64,000 nt of DNA from Shewanella baltica (GTDB lineage Bacteria > Pseudomonadota > Gammaproteobacteria > Enterobacterales > Shewanellaceae). Position 1 is the first letter of the stretch. Each line of letters begins with the position of its first letter. Where the stretch lies: NCBI RefSeq assembly GCF_900456975.1, contig NZ_UGYM01000002.1:3596001-3660000 (forward strand), read 5' to 3'. The notes under the pieces are model-generated. The model made no database searches and was not told where the DNA came from. It was given only the letters and a program-made list of their open reading frames with translations. Positions 1 to 8,504 of the stretch are shown piece by piece. The position numbers and the translations under genes are program-made.

Positions 1-1
1 A

Positions 2-61
2 AAACTCAGTATGAGTGATGTGCTGAATGGCCTTGCTGCCGCACAAACGAATCGCAGCTAA
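2..61 (+). CDS. C-terminal end of a protein cut by the window edge
   Basis: An open frame enters from the left edge and ends at TAA (59-61), giving a tail that reads KLSMSDVLNGLAAAQTNRS. A terminator-like hairpin follows within 20 bases, which fits a real gene end. The piece is too short to assign a family. A chance open frame cannot be excluded. Confidence 0.4.
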   Translation, partial: KLSMSDVLNGLAAAQTNRS

Positions 62-77
62 CGGAAAAATAACCAAT

Positions 78-103
78 AAAAAAGGCTGCACTGCAGCCTT
101 TTT
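78..103. terminator. bidirectional rho-independent terminator
   Basis: The hairpin GGCTG-CACTG-CAGCC is flanked by an A-run on the left and a T-run on the right, so it can work in both directions. It sits between the rightward gene end at 61 and the leftward receptor that ends at 184. Confidence 0.75.
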
Positions 104-183
104 GCTCACTTCACTTCAAATCTATAAAAGCCAAATTTCTTGAAAGGTGGGTTAGAAATCGCTTCTATAAATTGGCTTACTCA

Positions 184-2793
184 TTAAAAACGGTAATTTA
201 CACGGCCATAGTAGAAGCCACCGTTGTAATCGAATGGCCCACTTTCATAGTAAACGCCACCAAGTTGAGAATAAGCGTAATCATCGCCCACTTTCAGCTT
301 TTGCGCTTTTTGGTCGAATAGGTTATTTGCCCCTACTGCCAGGGTTAAGCCATCAAATAACTCATAGCTCACTTCCAGATCTATGGTGACTGCAGCATCG
401 GCCATTTCAGAACCCCAATCAGAGGTATCGTCAGCATGAGTCGCATAGTACTCACCGAAGTAGTTACCACGCAGTGACATGCTTAATTGATCCCATGACT
501 GCGCCCAGGTCAAGGTTGCACGGTGTGCAGGAATACCATCTTCTAAACGGCGAACTTTGCCTTCATCAGTGGTTTCGGGATCGTATTTATCAACGCTGGT
601 ATCGGTCCAACCATAGGCAAGACTGAATTTAGCATTACCCGACAGAATTTCCGCATCATAGGAGGCGACGATATCGATACCTTGAGTCGTAGTATCAAAG
701 TCGTTGGTGTAATAACTCACGCCTTGGATCAACTCAGGGAACTCAACGCCCGCTGCACGCAGCGCATCATAGTCTTTAGCTTCAACATCAATCTTACTCG
801 ACTGCGCAATACGACCCTCAACGCCAATGTTGTAATAATCGACCGTTAAGAAAAAGCTTTCGTATTCATACACTGCGCCTAACGCATAGCTTGTTGACTC
901 TTCAGGCTTTAACACTTCCCCGCCATAAAATGCCGCAAGCGGATCGGTGGGTGGCGCAATAAACGTCTGGATCAGTTCACCTTCGATAATCGATGTCTGC
1001 GTGTTGACGACGTTTTCTTGACCCACGGTTGGCGCACGGAAACCTGTGCTGTGTGATGCGCGGAACGACAACTCATCCGTTGCGGAATACTGCAATGTCA
1101 GTTTGTAATTTAACGTATCACCAAAGGTCGAAAAGTCTTCGTAACGCAGTGCTAAACCGACTAACCAGTCATCACTTAAATAAGCTTCTAAATCCGTATA
1201 GATACCGATATTGTGACGAGAGTTTTTACCCGCAGATTCTGGACCAAAGCCTTTAAATCCGTGCGCACCTATATTGAAACCTTGGCTAGCATAAGGGCCA
1301 GCAATCCACGAGGCTTCATCACCTTGAAAAATCTCAAACGACTCATTACGCCATTCAAAACCAGAAGCAAAACTAATGTCTTCGATGCCGCCTATAGTAA
1401 TGAAACGCGAGAAGTCTAAGTTAACTGTGGTTTCAACTTGCTCATAGGCACCCGTATCGAAATCAGTCGGTGTGTCTAATCCCAATGATGGATTTAAAGA
1501 ATTTTTAAGGCCAAAGCTGGCTTTGTTACTGCCCGTACCGGCACTGAAATCATAATTCCACTCGCCGATATCGCCTTTTACACCGGCGAAGAAAGACATA
1601 TCTTCAATGGTACCGGTGAACTGCGGCGTATAGCCACCTGGGAATATCTGGTTCATGGCAAAGCAATTGGGATCGGCAACCATCGCCTTGTAAGCATCAG
1701 TATCGAGTACGTTGCCGTCAGTATCAGGAATACCGTCGTTATTTGTATCAATTTTAGGAATAGGCACAGCCACACAAGTCGTTTTATCACCATTAACCGC
1801 GCCCACGAGTAAATTCTGACCATCGTCATTGGAATACACGTTGCTACGATTTTGTGGGTAACGATAATAGAAACCACCTACGGCATCGCGGGATGACAGG
1901 TTACCAAAGGCATAAGCATGCATATTGGCATTAATGTCTAAGCCTGAGTTGATGAACACTGAGTAGTCATCATTAATTTCAGGATTGCCCCATACTTGAG
2001 CGGGGTCATTAATCGCTGTATTACCCCGCACAGCTAAGTTAGCCGCATCGGGACGCTGCACACTTCGACTGGTTGCATCCGCATTTTTATACTGGAAGCT
2101 TAAGTTAACAAAGCCATTATCTGTCAGCGGTAAACCAACATCGCCTTCGACTGTGGTCGTAGCACCGTCACCCTCGTAATATTCACCTTGGGTCACTGTG
2201 ATGGAGCCACCATCGGAATTATCTTTTAAGACAAAGTTCATGACCCCTGCAATCGCATCAGAGCCGTATTGCGCCGCAGCGCCGTCACGCAGCACTTCGA
2301 CTTGCTTCAATGCAGAACCAGGAATAACTGAAATATCTGGGCCTTGAGCACCATCGTTAATGCCGCCGCCTTGGAACGCAATCACAGCTGCGCGGTGACG
2401 ACGCTTACCATTGACTAACACTAAGGTACTGTCGGAAGGCAAACCTCGTAAGTTAACGGGACGCACTAAGGTTGCCGCATCACTAATGGGTTGAGCGCGC
2501 GAGTTAAACGAAGGTACCGATGTCACTAACATATCAATCATGTCAGTCGAACCATTCTTTTTAAGGTCGTCACTACTAATAATATCAATTGGAACTGGGG
2601 AATCGCCGATTGAGCGTGGTGCCGCACGTGAACCAACAACCGCAATCTTTTCCACGCCTTCATTTTTAACAGCAGCGTCTTCTTCCTCAGCCATGGCTTG
2701 CGGGCTAATGAAGCTACCAGACAAAGCTAATGTAATCGCCAAACTGACTGCACTTAATCCAAACTTCTGCTTCTTTGAGGTCATCATATTCAT
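184..2793 (-). CDS. TonB-dependent outer-membrane receptor, substrate unknown
   Basis: This 869-residue protein has a signal peptide (LSAVSLAITLALSGS, cleavage near AMA-EE) and a TonB-box-like segment (EKIAVVGSR, about residues 48-56). A plug domain follows, with the family motifs NLRGLP, VLVNGKRRHR and VEVLRDGAAAQYGSDAIAG, and then a large beta-barrel. It ends in Tyr-Arg-Phe, the terminal aromatic typical of outer-membrane proteins. Around residues 346-365 an insert with a DTNNDGIPD core resembles a calcium-binding loop, next to two cysteines that could pair. In this receptor subfamily the substrate is often a sugar or peptide, but nothing here fixes it. The gene is divergent from the sigma54 activator at 3170. 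The start is uncertain among three Met codons within four residues. No Fur box is visible upstream. Confidence 0.9.
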   Translation of the reverse strand: MNMMTSKKQKFGLSAVSLAITLALSGSFISPQAMAEEEDAAVKNEGVEKIAVVGSRAAPRSIGDSPVPIDIISSDDLKKNGSTDMIDMLVTSVPSFNSRAQPISDAATLVRPVNLRGLPSDSTLVLVNGKRRHRAAVIAFQGGGINDGAQGPDISVIPGSALKQVEVLRDGAAAQYGSDAIAGVMNFVLKDNSDGGSITVTQGEYYEGDGATTTVEGDVGLPLTDNGFVNLSFQYKNADATSRSVQRPDAANLAVRGNTAINDPAQVWGNPEINDDYSVFINSGLDINANMHAYAFGNLSSRDAVGGFYYRYPQNRSNVYSNDDGQNLLVGAVNGDKTTCVAVPIPKIDTNNDGIPDTDGNVLDTDAYKAMVADPNCFAMNQIFPGGYTPQFTGTIEDMSFFAGVKGDIGEWNYDFSAGTGSNKASFGLKNSLNPSLGLDTPTDFDTGAYEQVETTVNLDFSRFITIGGIEDISFASGFEWRNESFEIFQGDEASWIAGPYASQGFNIGAHGFKGFGPESAGKNSRHNIGIYTDLEAYLSDDWLVGLALRYEDFSTFGDTLNYKLTLQYSATDELSFRASHSTGFRAPTVGQENVVNTQTSIIEGELIQTFIAPPTDPLAAFYGGEVLKPEESTSYALGAVYEYESFFLTVDYYNIGVEGRIAQSSKIDVEAKDYDALRAAGVEFPELIQGVSYYTNDFDTTTQGIDIVASYDAEILSGNAKFSLAYGWTDTSVDKYDPETTDEGKVRRLEDGIPAHRATLTWAQSWDQLSMSLRGNYFGEYYATHADDTSDWGSEMADAAVTIDLEVSYELFDGLTLAVGANNLFDQKAQKLKVGDDYAYSQLGGVYYESGPFDYNGGFYYGRVNYRF

Positions 2794-3169
2794 CCCAACT
2801 GCTTATTATTTTTTTAGAATACCTGACCTGCTTTATGCGATTCTCATCCCTAAACCTTGCAACTACGGTCAATACAAAGTTATTTTTTACATAACAATAA
2901 CATTTTTATAACATAAATAAGACAATATCCAATGTTAAATCAGACTTTTGAATGAATATTAGTCATTTCTCTTTTAGATCAGTTTGTTATAGGTAAATAT
3001 TTTTTAAGGTACCGCATTAGGTAAAAATGCATTTCAGAGTGCCAAAAATGTGAGTCCAAATGTCACCATAAAGAGGTAAGTACTCAATAGTTCAATCAAA
3101 AACACGATATATCGCGTCATACGACTTAAGGTATACTCAGGCAATACCGCCTAAACCTGAGTACCACAG
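2794..3169. other. divergent intergenic region, receptor / sigma54 activator
   Basis: This AT-rich 376-base region carries both promoters. A perfect CGATATATCG palindrome lies at 3105-3114. A TATACT -10-like box for the rightward gene is at 3132-3137. An inverted repeat, CTCAGG (3136-3141) with CCTGAG (3156-3161), falls in the leader of the activator. No clear sigma54 promoter or Fur box was found for the receptor side. Confidence 0.6.
3105..3114. promoter_or_regulatory. palindromic operator CGATATATCG, probably autoregulatory
   Basis: This is a perfect 10-base palindrome 55 bases before the activator start, covering the expected -35 position of the TATACT box at 3132. The same core recurs as GCGATATATCGC (4654-4665) and TGATATATCG (4673-4682) upstream of the sigma54 promoter of ccoG. 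The inferred reading is that the activator encoded between these sites binds them, repressing itself here and activating ccoG there. Confidence 0.55.
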
Positions 3170-4630
3170 ATGACAAATGAGATTTCGGTCAATAATGAAA
3201 AATCGGTAGATAAGCATTTCTTACCGGAAAACCAGTTACTGCTTAACGCTGTCGGTGAAGGTATTTATGGATTTGATTTAAGCGGTAATGCGGTGTTTAT
3301 CAATCCAGCGGCAGAATGCATGACAGGTTGGAAGAATGAAGAGTTACTGGGCAAAAATATCCATAACTGCCATCACCACAGCCATGCGGATGGTAGCCAT
3401 TATCCCCAAGAAGATTGCCCGATTTACAACACCTTAAAGGATGGTATTACCCGAGAAATCACCCATGATGTGTTCTGGCGTAAAGATGGCAGCAGCTTCC
3501 CCGTGTATTACAGTTCCACCCCCGTTTACCGTGATAATGAACTGATTGGCGTAGTCGCGATATTTCGTGACATTAGTATTCAAAAGCAAACAGAGCAGTC
3601 ATTACGCCAAGCATTGGCGCAAGTGCAGGCGCTCTCGGAGCGACTCGCCTCGGAGAATCATTATCTGCAGGCTGAACTTGCTGACAAAACGGGTGATGTG
3701 GATATTTCGGGCGCCAGTAGCGTGATCCGCCACATGATCCAGCAATTGCATATGGTGGCTAATACCGACAGTACTGTGCTCATTTGTGGTGAAAATGGCA
3801 CAGGAAAAGAGCTCGTTGCCCGTAACTTACATCAACTCAGTCGCCGCAAAGACAAGCCGATGATCAGCGTCAACTGCGCCGCATTTTCGGCATCTTTGTT
3901 AGAAAGTGAACTCTTTGGTCACGAGAAAGGCGCATTTACCGGTGCCACCAGTCGCCGTAAAGGCCGCTTCGAACTTGCTCACCAAGGCACGCTGTTCCTC
4001 GATGAAGTGGCAGAACTCAGTTTAGAAGCCCAATCAAAACTACTGCGGGTCATCCAAGAGCAATCCTTCGAACGCCTCGGAGGCAGCGAAACCATTCAAG
4101 TGGATATTCGCTTGGTCGCCGCCAGTCACCACGACTTACTCAAGCGGGTCGAGCAGGGATTATTTCGGATGGATCTCTATTACCGCTTGAATGTATTCCC
4201 TATTCAAGTGCCACCACTGCGCGCGAGGATCGAAGATATCCCCGAACTCGTCAGCCATATACTGCACAGTTTGAATCGTAAGTTAGGCAAAAAAATCCGC
4301 GGTGTGAGCCAAAAAGGGCTGCAAAAACTCATGGCTTACACATGGCCGGGCAATGTGCGCGAATTGCAAAACATCCTCGAGCGCGAAGCCATTCTATCCC
4401 AAGGCGATATTCTGCAGATCCATGCGATGCCGAGCAACAACCCCTTAGCTCAAGCCCAAGGCCAAACCTTAGCAGAAGCGGAAGCCTTGCATATAGAACA
4501 GACTCTTAAACGCTTAAACTGGCGAATATCCGGTCCACTCGGCGCGGCGAATGTCTTAGGCGTTCCGGCAAGTACACTGAGATCGCGGATGAAAAAACTG
4601 GGGATCCAACGTCAATCGAGTGAAATATAA
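3170..4630 (+). CDS. PAS-domain sigma54-dependent transcriptional activator
   Basis: The 486-residue protein starts with a PAS domain (about 20-140) and no receiver domain, so it probably senses a signal directly. The PAS domain holds an unusual Cys/His cluster, [19 protein letters not shown], around residues 66-84. A short coiled coil (about 140-175) links to an AAA+ core with Walker A GENGTGKE (about 206-213), the sigma54-contacting GAFTGA loop (about 254) and the Walker B segment [10 protein letters not shown] Fis-type helix-turn-helix lies at the C terminus ([18 protein letters not shown]). The core is intact, so it should activate sigma54 RNA polymerase. The downstream ccoG has a matching -24/-12 promoter, making it the likely target. 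The Cys/His motif suggests metal or redox sensing, which is inference only. Confidence 0.9.
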   Translation: MTNEISVNNEKSVDKHFLPENQLLLNAVGEGIYGFDLSGNAVFINPAAECMTGWKNEELLGKNIHNCHHHSHADGSHYPQEDCPIYNTLKDGITREITHDVFWRKDGSSFPVYYSSTPVYRDNELIGVVAIFRDISIQKQTEQSLRQALAQVQALSERLASENHYLQAELADKTGDVDISGASSVIRHMIQQLHMVANTDSTVLICGENGTGKELVARNLHQLSRRKDKPMISVNCAAFSASLLESELFGHEKGAFTGATSRRKGRFELAHQGTLFLDEVAELSLEAQSKLLRVIQEQSFERLGGSETIQVDIRLVAASHHDLLKRVEQGLFRMDLYYRLNVFPIQVPPLRARIEDIPELVSHILHSLNRKLGKKIRGVSQKGLQKLMAYTWPGNVRELQNILEREAILSQGDILQIHAMPSNNPLAQAQGQTLAEAEALHIEQTLKRLNWRISGPLGAANVLGVPASTLRSRMKKLGIQRQSSEI

Positions 4631-4653
4631 CTCTAACCACACAAGCTAAAAAC

Positions 4654-4682
4654 GCGATATATCGCCAATGTGTGATATATCG
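4654..4682. promoter_or_regulatory. two GATATATC activator sites upstream of ccoG
   Basis: GCGATATATCGC (4654-4665) is a perfect 12-base palindrome. TGATATATCG (4673-4682) repeats the core 18 bases further on. They lie about 65-95 bases upstream of the -24/-12 promoter at 4748-4763, the usual distance for sigma54 enhancer sites. A third AT-rich imperfect palindrome, with CCATAT at 4714-4719 and ATATGG at 4725-4730, lies closer in and may be an IHF or accessory site. Confidence 0.6.
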
Positions 4683-4747
4683 TGACTACCACTTAGCTCG
4701 CATCATAAAATAACCATATATATCATATGGTTGAATCAGTTAAAACT

Positions 4748-4763
4748 TGGCCTAGCGCTTGCT
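4748..4763 (+). promoter_or_regulatory. sigma54 (-24/-12) promoter of ccoG
   Basis: TGGCCTAGCGCTTGCT has GG and GC separated by exactly 10 bases, as in the consensus TGGCAC-N5-TTGC. Transcription would start near 4775, which leaves the ATG at 4803 as the first usable start with the TAGGA ribosome site at 4792-4796. This argues against translation from the in-frame TTG at 4731. Confidence 0.7.
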
Positions 4764-4802
4764 ATAGGGAGGCGAATCTTATTTAAGCCGTTAGGACCCT
4801 TT

Positions 4803-6275
4803 ATGCCCAAGAGCGAAGTTACCCCCAATTCTCCAAGTGTGAATAAGAGTGTGAACGCGAAACCTTCCTCAGTCGAGCTGCACATTCCGATTAAAATCCT
4901 CTCCAGCGAAACTGCAACAGGGAGCAATACGCCCTCTGGCAACATCCATTTTCGTGAGCAGAAAGGTGATTTTCAGCGCCTGCGAACCATGATGAATAGC
5001 CTGCTGATCGTGCTGTTTTTCGCCTTGCCGTTTATCTCAATCGATGGCCGCCAAGCGATATTGTTAGATATCAGCCAGCAACAGTTTTTCTTCTTTGGCA
5101 TCACGCTATGGCCGCAGGACTTTACCCTACTCGCATGGATTTTTATCGCCGCCGCCTTCGGTCTGTTCTTTATTACCGTATTCTGGGGCCGCGTTTGGTG
5201 CGGCTATCTTTGCCCACAAACGGCGTGGACCTTTATCTATGTGTGGATTGAAACACGCATCGAAGGCAGCAGCAACAAACGCAAGCAACTCGACAAAGCG
5301 TCTTGGTCTGGCAGCAAAATAGGTAAAAGAAGCACCAAGCACTTACTTTGGGGTCTCGCCGCCCTGCTCACCGGCTGTGGTTTTATCAGCTATTTTATTC
5401 CCGCCCGCGAACTCTATCTCGACATATTGACGGGCAACGCCAGCTTTTGGGTGACTAGCTGGGTCTGGTTTTTCGCCATTTGTACTTATCTGAATGCGGG
5501 CTGGATGCGCGAGCAAATGTGTCTACATTGCTGCCCCTATTCACGTTTCCAAGCTGTAATGTTCGATGCCAATACTAAAACCGTGACCTATGATGCACAG
5601 CGCGGTGAATCCCGCGGCCCGCGTAAACGTAAGCAAGAAACTAATCTCAGAGAGAGCAATCTTGGTGATTGTGTTGACTGTAATTTATGTGTCGAAGTGT
5701 GCCCAACAGGGATAGATATTCGTAACGGCTTGCAATATGAGTGCATCAACTGCGGTGCCTGTGTCGATGCTTGTAATGAAACCATGTTGAAATTCGATTA
5801 TAAACCGAACCTTATCGGCTACATGAGTGAGAATGATCTTAAGGGAGTCAGCTACTCCTATTGGCGCTCGCCGCGATTTTTAGGCTACGGCGCAGCGGTC
5901 GTGATCATGCTGATAGTGATAGGTTTAGATTTGAATAGCCGCAGCGAGATCCAGCTTAACGTGATCCGAGACCGTCAGAGCCTGTACCGCGAAACGGCTG
6001 ACAATAAGATTGAAAATACCTATCAGCTGAAGATCCGCAACAAAACGCAGGACACTAAGCAGTATCAACTCGCTGTTGACAGTGAAATGCCCTTCAGCTT
6101 GATTGCCGATCCTATTATTACCTTGGCTGCAGGCGAACAAGTCGACTATCCCGTCACTGTATTAGCCGATAAGGATGCCATCCCCTCGGGGCGCAAAATG
6201 ATCCAATTCTCGGTGACGGATGTGAAACAGCCAAGCCAGCAAGTGAGTCAAGAAACTGGATTCTTCAGTCCCTAG
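4803..6275 (+). CDS. ccoG: CcoG/FixG/RdxA-family ferredoxin membrane protein
   Basis: The protein has 490 residues from ATG 4803 (TAGGA six bases upstream). It has several membrane segments, a membrane CxxxCP motif (RVWCGYLCPQT, about 129-139), and two 4Fe-4S motifs: Cys290/293/296/300 and Cys314/317/320/324. The C-terminal part is the Ig-like FixG domain. The motif CLHCCPYSRFQAVMFD is the family's conserved second cysteine region. In characterised members CcoG reduces copper for assembly of cbb3 cytochrome oxidase. No ccoNOQP or ccoHIS genes are present here, so this copy stands alone next to its sigma54 activator and may be a second, specialised paralogue. Confidence 0.88.
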   Translation: MPKSEVTPNSPSVNKSVNAKPSSVELHIPIKILSSETATGSNTPSGNIHFREQKGDFQRLRTMMNSLLIVLFFALPFISIDGRQAILLDISQQQFFFFGITLWPQDFTLLAWIFIAAAFGLFFITVFWGRVWCGYLCPQTAWTFIYVWIETRIEGSSNKRKQLDKASWSGSKIGKRSTKHLLWGLAALLTGCGFISYFIPARELYLDILTGNASFWVTSWVWFFAICTYLNAGWMREQMCLHCCPYSRFQAVMFDANTKTVTYDAQRGESRGPRKRKQETNLRESNLGDCVDCNLCVEVCPTGIDIRNGLQYECINCGACVDACNETMLKFDYKPNLIGYMSENDLKGVSYSYWRSPRFLGYGAAVVIMLIVIGLDLNSRSEIQLNVIRDRQSLYRETADNKIENTYQLKIRNKTQDTKQYQLAVDSEMPFSLIADPIITLAAGEQVDYPVTVLADKDAIPSGRKMIQFSVTDVKQPSQQVSQETGFFSP

Positions 6276-6278
6276 GCT

Positions 6279-6352
6279 TTTAGCGGTTAATATCGGTAAC
6301 CGTCTACATTAACCGCTAAATCGGCGCTTGGGGAGTCAACCCAAGCGCCGTT
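6279..6352 (+). terminator. two consecutive hairpins after ccoG
   Basis: The first inverted repeat is TTTAGCGGTTAA (6279-6290) with TTAACCGCTAAA (6309-6320). The second is CGGCGCTTGGG (6322-6332) with CCCAAGCGCCG (6340-6350). The second stem is GC-rich with a 7-base loop but only a short T tail, so termination may be modest. Confidence 0.55.
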
Positions 6353-6778
6353 CTAAATCAAACACTCATCCCCAAAAGACAGTGTGTTTCTTGCGATATC
6401 TTTAGCGCTTCTTCGTTCAATAAAATCCAATCTTAGGCATCTATTAGCAGTGGCTGCAATCCATCTGTTATTCGACGTTACGCAAAATAAGCTTAAGCAA
6501 AAGCAAATTGAATTCTTATAAACATACCCATTACAAAATCTCGAATGCTCTCCACTCACGCACTATTAGTGCTTTATCGATGACACGATAATTACGCTAT
6601 CCTTAACGCCTCAGCTTTAGAGTAAAAATACTATTTGTTACATAAAGATACCGTTATTGGCATAGCGATGTTTTTCGCGATAAGCATTGACCTCTAGTGC
6701 TAACACCCTCTAATCTAAACACCTGTTTAACTCCAGAATAATAACAACTAATAAACATCATCTTTGAGGTAGTTCAGC
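6353..6778. other. intergenic region upstream of fadD, no gene seen
   Basis: The stretch is AT-rich and holds no convincing gene. A 68-codon leftward frame here has no ribosome site and no recognisable sequence. The fadD promoter should lie within the last 200 bases. A GAGGT ribosome-binding sequence precedes the ATG at 6779. I could not identify a fatty-acid regulator site with confidence. Confidence 0.5.
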
Positions 6779-8380
6779 ATGGCATACGATCAAGACTCTC
6801 AACTCAAACTAGACTACTCATCACTGGTCGATCTGATCGAGAAAACCAGCCTACGTTATGGCGATAAACCCGCCTATGCCTGCCTTGGTAAAACCAGCAG
6901 TTTTAATGAGATAGAACGCGACTCTCGTTACTTTGCCGCCTATTTACAGAATAAGACCACACTCAAACCGGGCGATCGCATCGCCATTCAATTGCCCAAT
7001 ATCACCCAATTTGTCATCGCGGCCTACGGCGCCATCAGGGCTGGGCTAATCCTTGTTAACACGAATCCCTTATATACCGAGCGCGAGCTTATTCATCAGT
7101 TCAATGATTCTGGTGCTAAAGCGCTCGTGGTGTTATCCGACCTATTGCCGACCTTGGCCAAAGTCATCGACAGCACTCAAATAGAACTTGTCATCTCCAC
7201 CCATCCTTTAGATTTGATCGATCCGCATGTGCAGCCAAAAACAGGGCTTAAGAATGTCGAGTTTTGTCAGATTTTAAAGCAAGGGGCTGACCTTCCCTTT
7301 AGCCGATTCATCTCAAACCTCAACGACCTCTCGGCGTTGCAATACACAGGTGGCACGACAGGATTATCGAAAGGTGCCATGTTGACCCACGGCAATATGC
7401 TCGCCAATGCGGCGCAGGTAAAATCCCGCATCGCGAGCGTGATCACCGAAGGGGAAGATATCTTTGTTGCGCCGCTGCCGATTTACCACATTTATGCGTT
7501 TATGGTGAACTTAGTGCTGTATTTCGAGTGCGGCGGTTGCTCGGTATTAATTCCAAATCCGCGTGATATTAGTGGCTTAATTAAGACACTCGCCAAATAC
7601 CCCTTCACGGGATTTGCAGGACTCAATACCCTGTTTGTCGCCCTATGCCATCAACCCGAGTTTAAGGCGCTGGACTTTAGCCACTTAAAAATCACTATCT
7701 CTGGCGGCACTGCACTCACGGCCGCAGCGGCGAATATTTGGCAACAGACGACAGGCAATATGATCAGCGAAGGTTATGGATTATCTGAAACCTCACCGGT
7801 GATTTCACTCAATGCGCCCGGTTATCAAAAGCTTGGCACTATTGGTAAACCTGTGATTGGCACTGAAGTTAAACTCTTAGATGAAAACAACCTTGAAGTG
7901 CCCTTAGGTACGGCGGGAGAATTAGCCGCGCGCGGCCCACAAGTGATGCGGGGTTATTGGAATAATCCGCAGGAAACCGCCAATGCCATGACTCCAGAAG
8001 GTTTCTTTAAAACCGGTGACATTGCCATAGCAACAGCGGAAGGTTTCCATCAAATTGTTGATCGCAAAAAGGATATGATCATAGTCTCAGGCTTTAACGT
8101 TTATCCCAACGAGGTGGAAAACGTGCTGGCGAGCCATCCAAGTGTGATCGAATGCGCCGTGGTGGGAGTAAAAGATGAACACTCGGGCGAAGCGGTTAAA
8201 GCCTTTATCGCGCTCAAGGATGATAGCCAAGATCATCAACAGGCTAAAGAGGCCATTCTAACCTATTGCCGCGAGCAATTGACCGCCTATAAATTGCCAA
8301 AAGTCATTGAATTTATGACGCAATTACCTAAGAGTACCGTAGGTAAAATTCTGCGCCGCGAGCTAAAAGATAAGGCTTGA
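6779..8380 (+). CDS. fadD: long-chain fatty-acid--CoA ligase
   Basis: The 533-residue protein belongs to the ANL superfamily of adenylate-forming enzymes. It has the AMP-binding signature YTGGTTGLSKGA (about 188-199), the motif GYGLSETSPV, the hinge and acyl-CoA synthetase motif (TGDIA ... DRKKDMIIVSGFNVYPNEVE), and a C-terminal catalytic lysine in PKSTVGKILRREL. It activates free fatty acids to acyl-CoA with ATP at the inner membrane, feeding beta-oxidation. The length is slightly below E. coli FadD. It is a single gene ending in a terminator shared with the convergent ABC exporter. Medium-chain or branched acids are possible alternatives. Confidence 0.88.
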   Translation: MAYDQDSQLKLDYSSLVDLIEKTSLRYGDKPAYACLGKTSSFNEIERDSRYFAAYLQNKTTLKPGDRIAIQLPNITQFVIAAYGAIRAGLILVNTNPLYTERELIHQFNDSGAKALVVLSDLLPTLAKVIDSTQIELVISTHPLDLIDPHVQPKTGLKNVEFCQILKQGADLPFSRFISNLNDLSALQYTGGTTGLSKGAMLTHGNMLANAAQVKSRIASVITEGEDIFVAPLPIYHIYAFMVNLVLYFECGGCSVLIPNPRDISGLIKTLAKYPFTGFAGLNTLFVALCHQPEFKALDFSHLKITISGGTALTAAAANIWQQTTGNMISEGYGLSETSPVISLNAPGYQKLGTIGKPVIGTEVKLLDENNLEVPLGTAGELAARGPQVMRGYWNNPQETANAMTPEGFFKTGDIAIATAEGFHQIVDRKKDMIIVSGFNVYPNEVENVLASHPSVIECAVVGVKDEHSGEAVKAFIALKDDSQDHQQAKEAILTYCREQLTAYKLPKVIEFMTQLPKSTVGKILRRELKDKA

Positions 8381-8453
8381 AGACCGCACTTACAGTGCCG
8401 TACTTAAAGACAAAGCTGATTAACAAAGCTTAGCAACAAAAGCACAATAAAAG

Positions 8454-8502
8454 ACCCAGTGAGCTAGCTTGAGCGTTTCAGCTAGCAACTGGGTTTTATT
8501 TT
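8454..8502. terminator. bidirectional terminator between fadD and the ABC exporter
   Basis: The nested stem pairs ACCCAGT (8454-8460) with ACTGGGT (8488-8494), and inside it GCTAGCT (8463-8469) with AGCTAGC (8480-8486). TTTTATTTT follows on the right. It separates two convergent genes. Confidence 0.75.
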
Positions 8503-8504
8503 AC

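Noticed and set aside
2794..3104. Fur box or sigma54 promoter for the TonB-dependent receptor
   Set aside because: No 19-base Fur-like palindrome is present. The best GG-N10-GC candidate (near 2837-2852) deviates at most consensus positions.
4731..4802. TTG start that would add 24 residues to the CcoG-like protein
   Set aside because: The -24/-12 promoter (4748-4763) lies inside this stretch, and a good TAGGA site precedes ATG 4803.
6353..6559. 68-codon leftward frame before fadD
   Set aside because: No ribosome site, no recognisable sequence, and it lies in an AT-rich regulatory gap.
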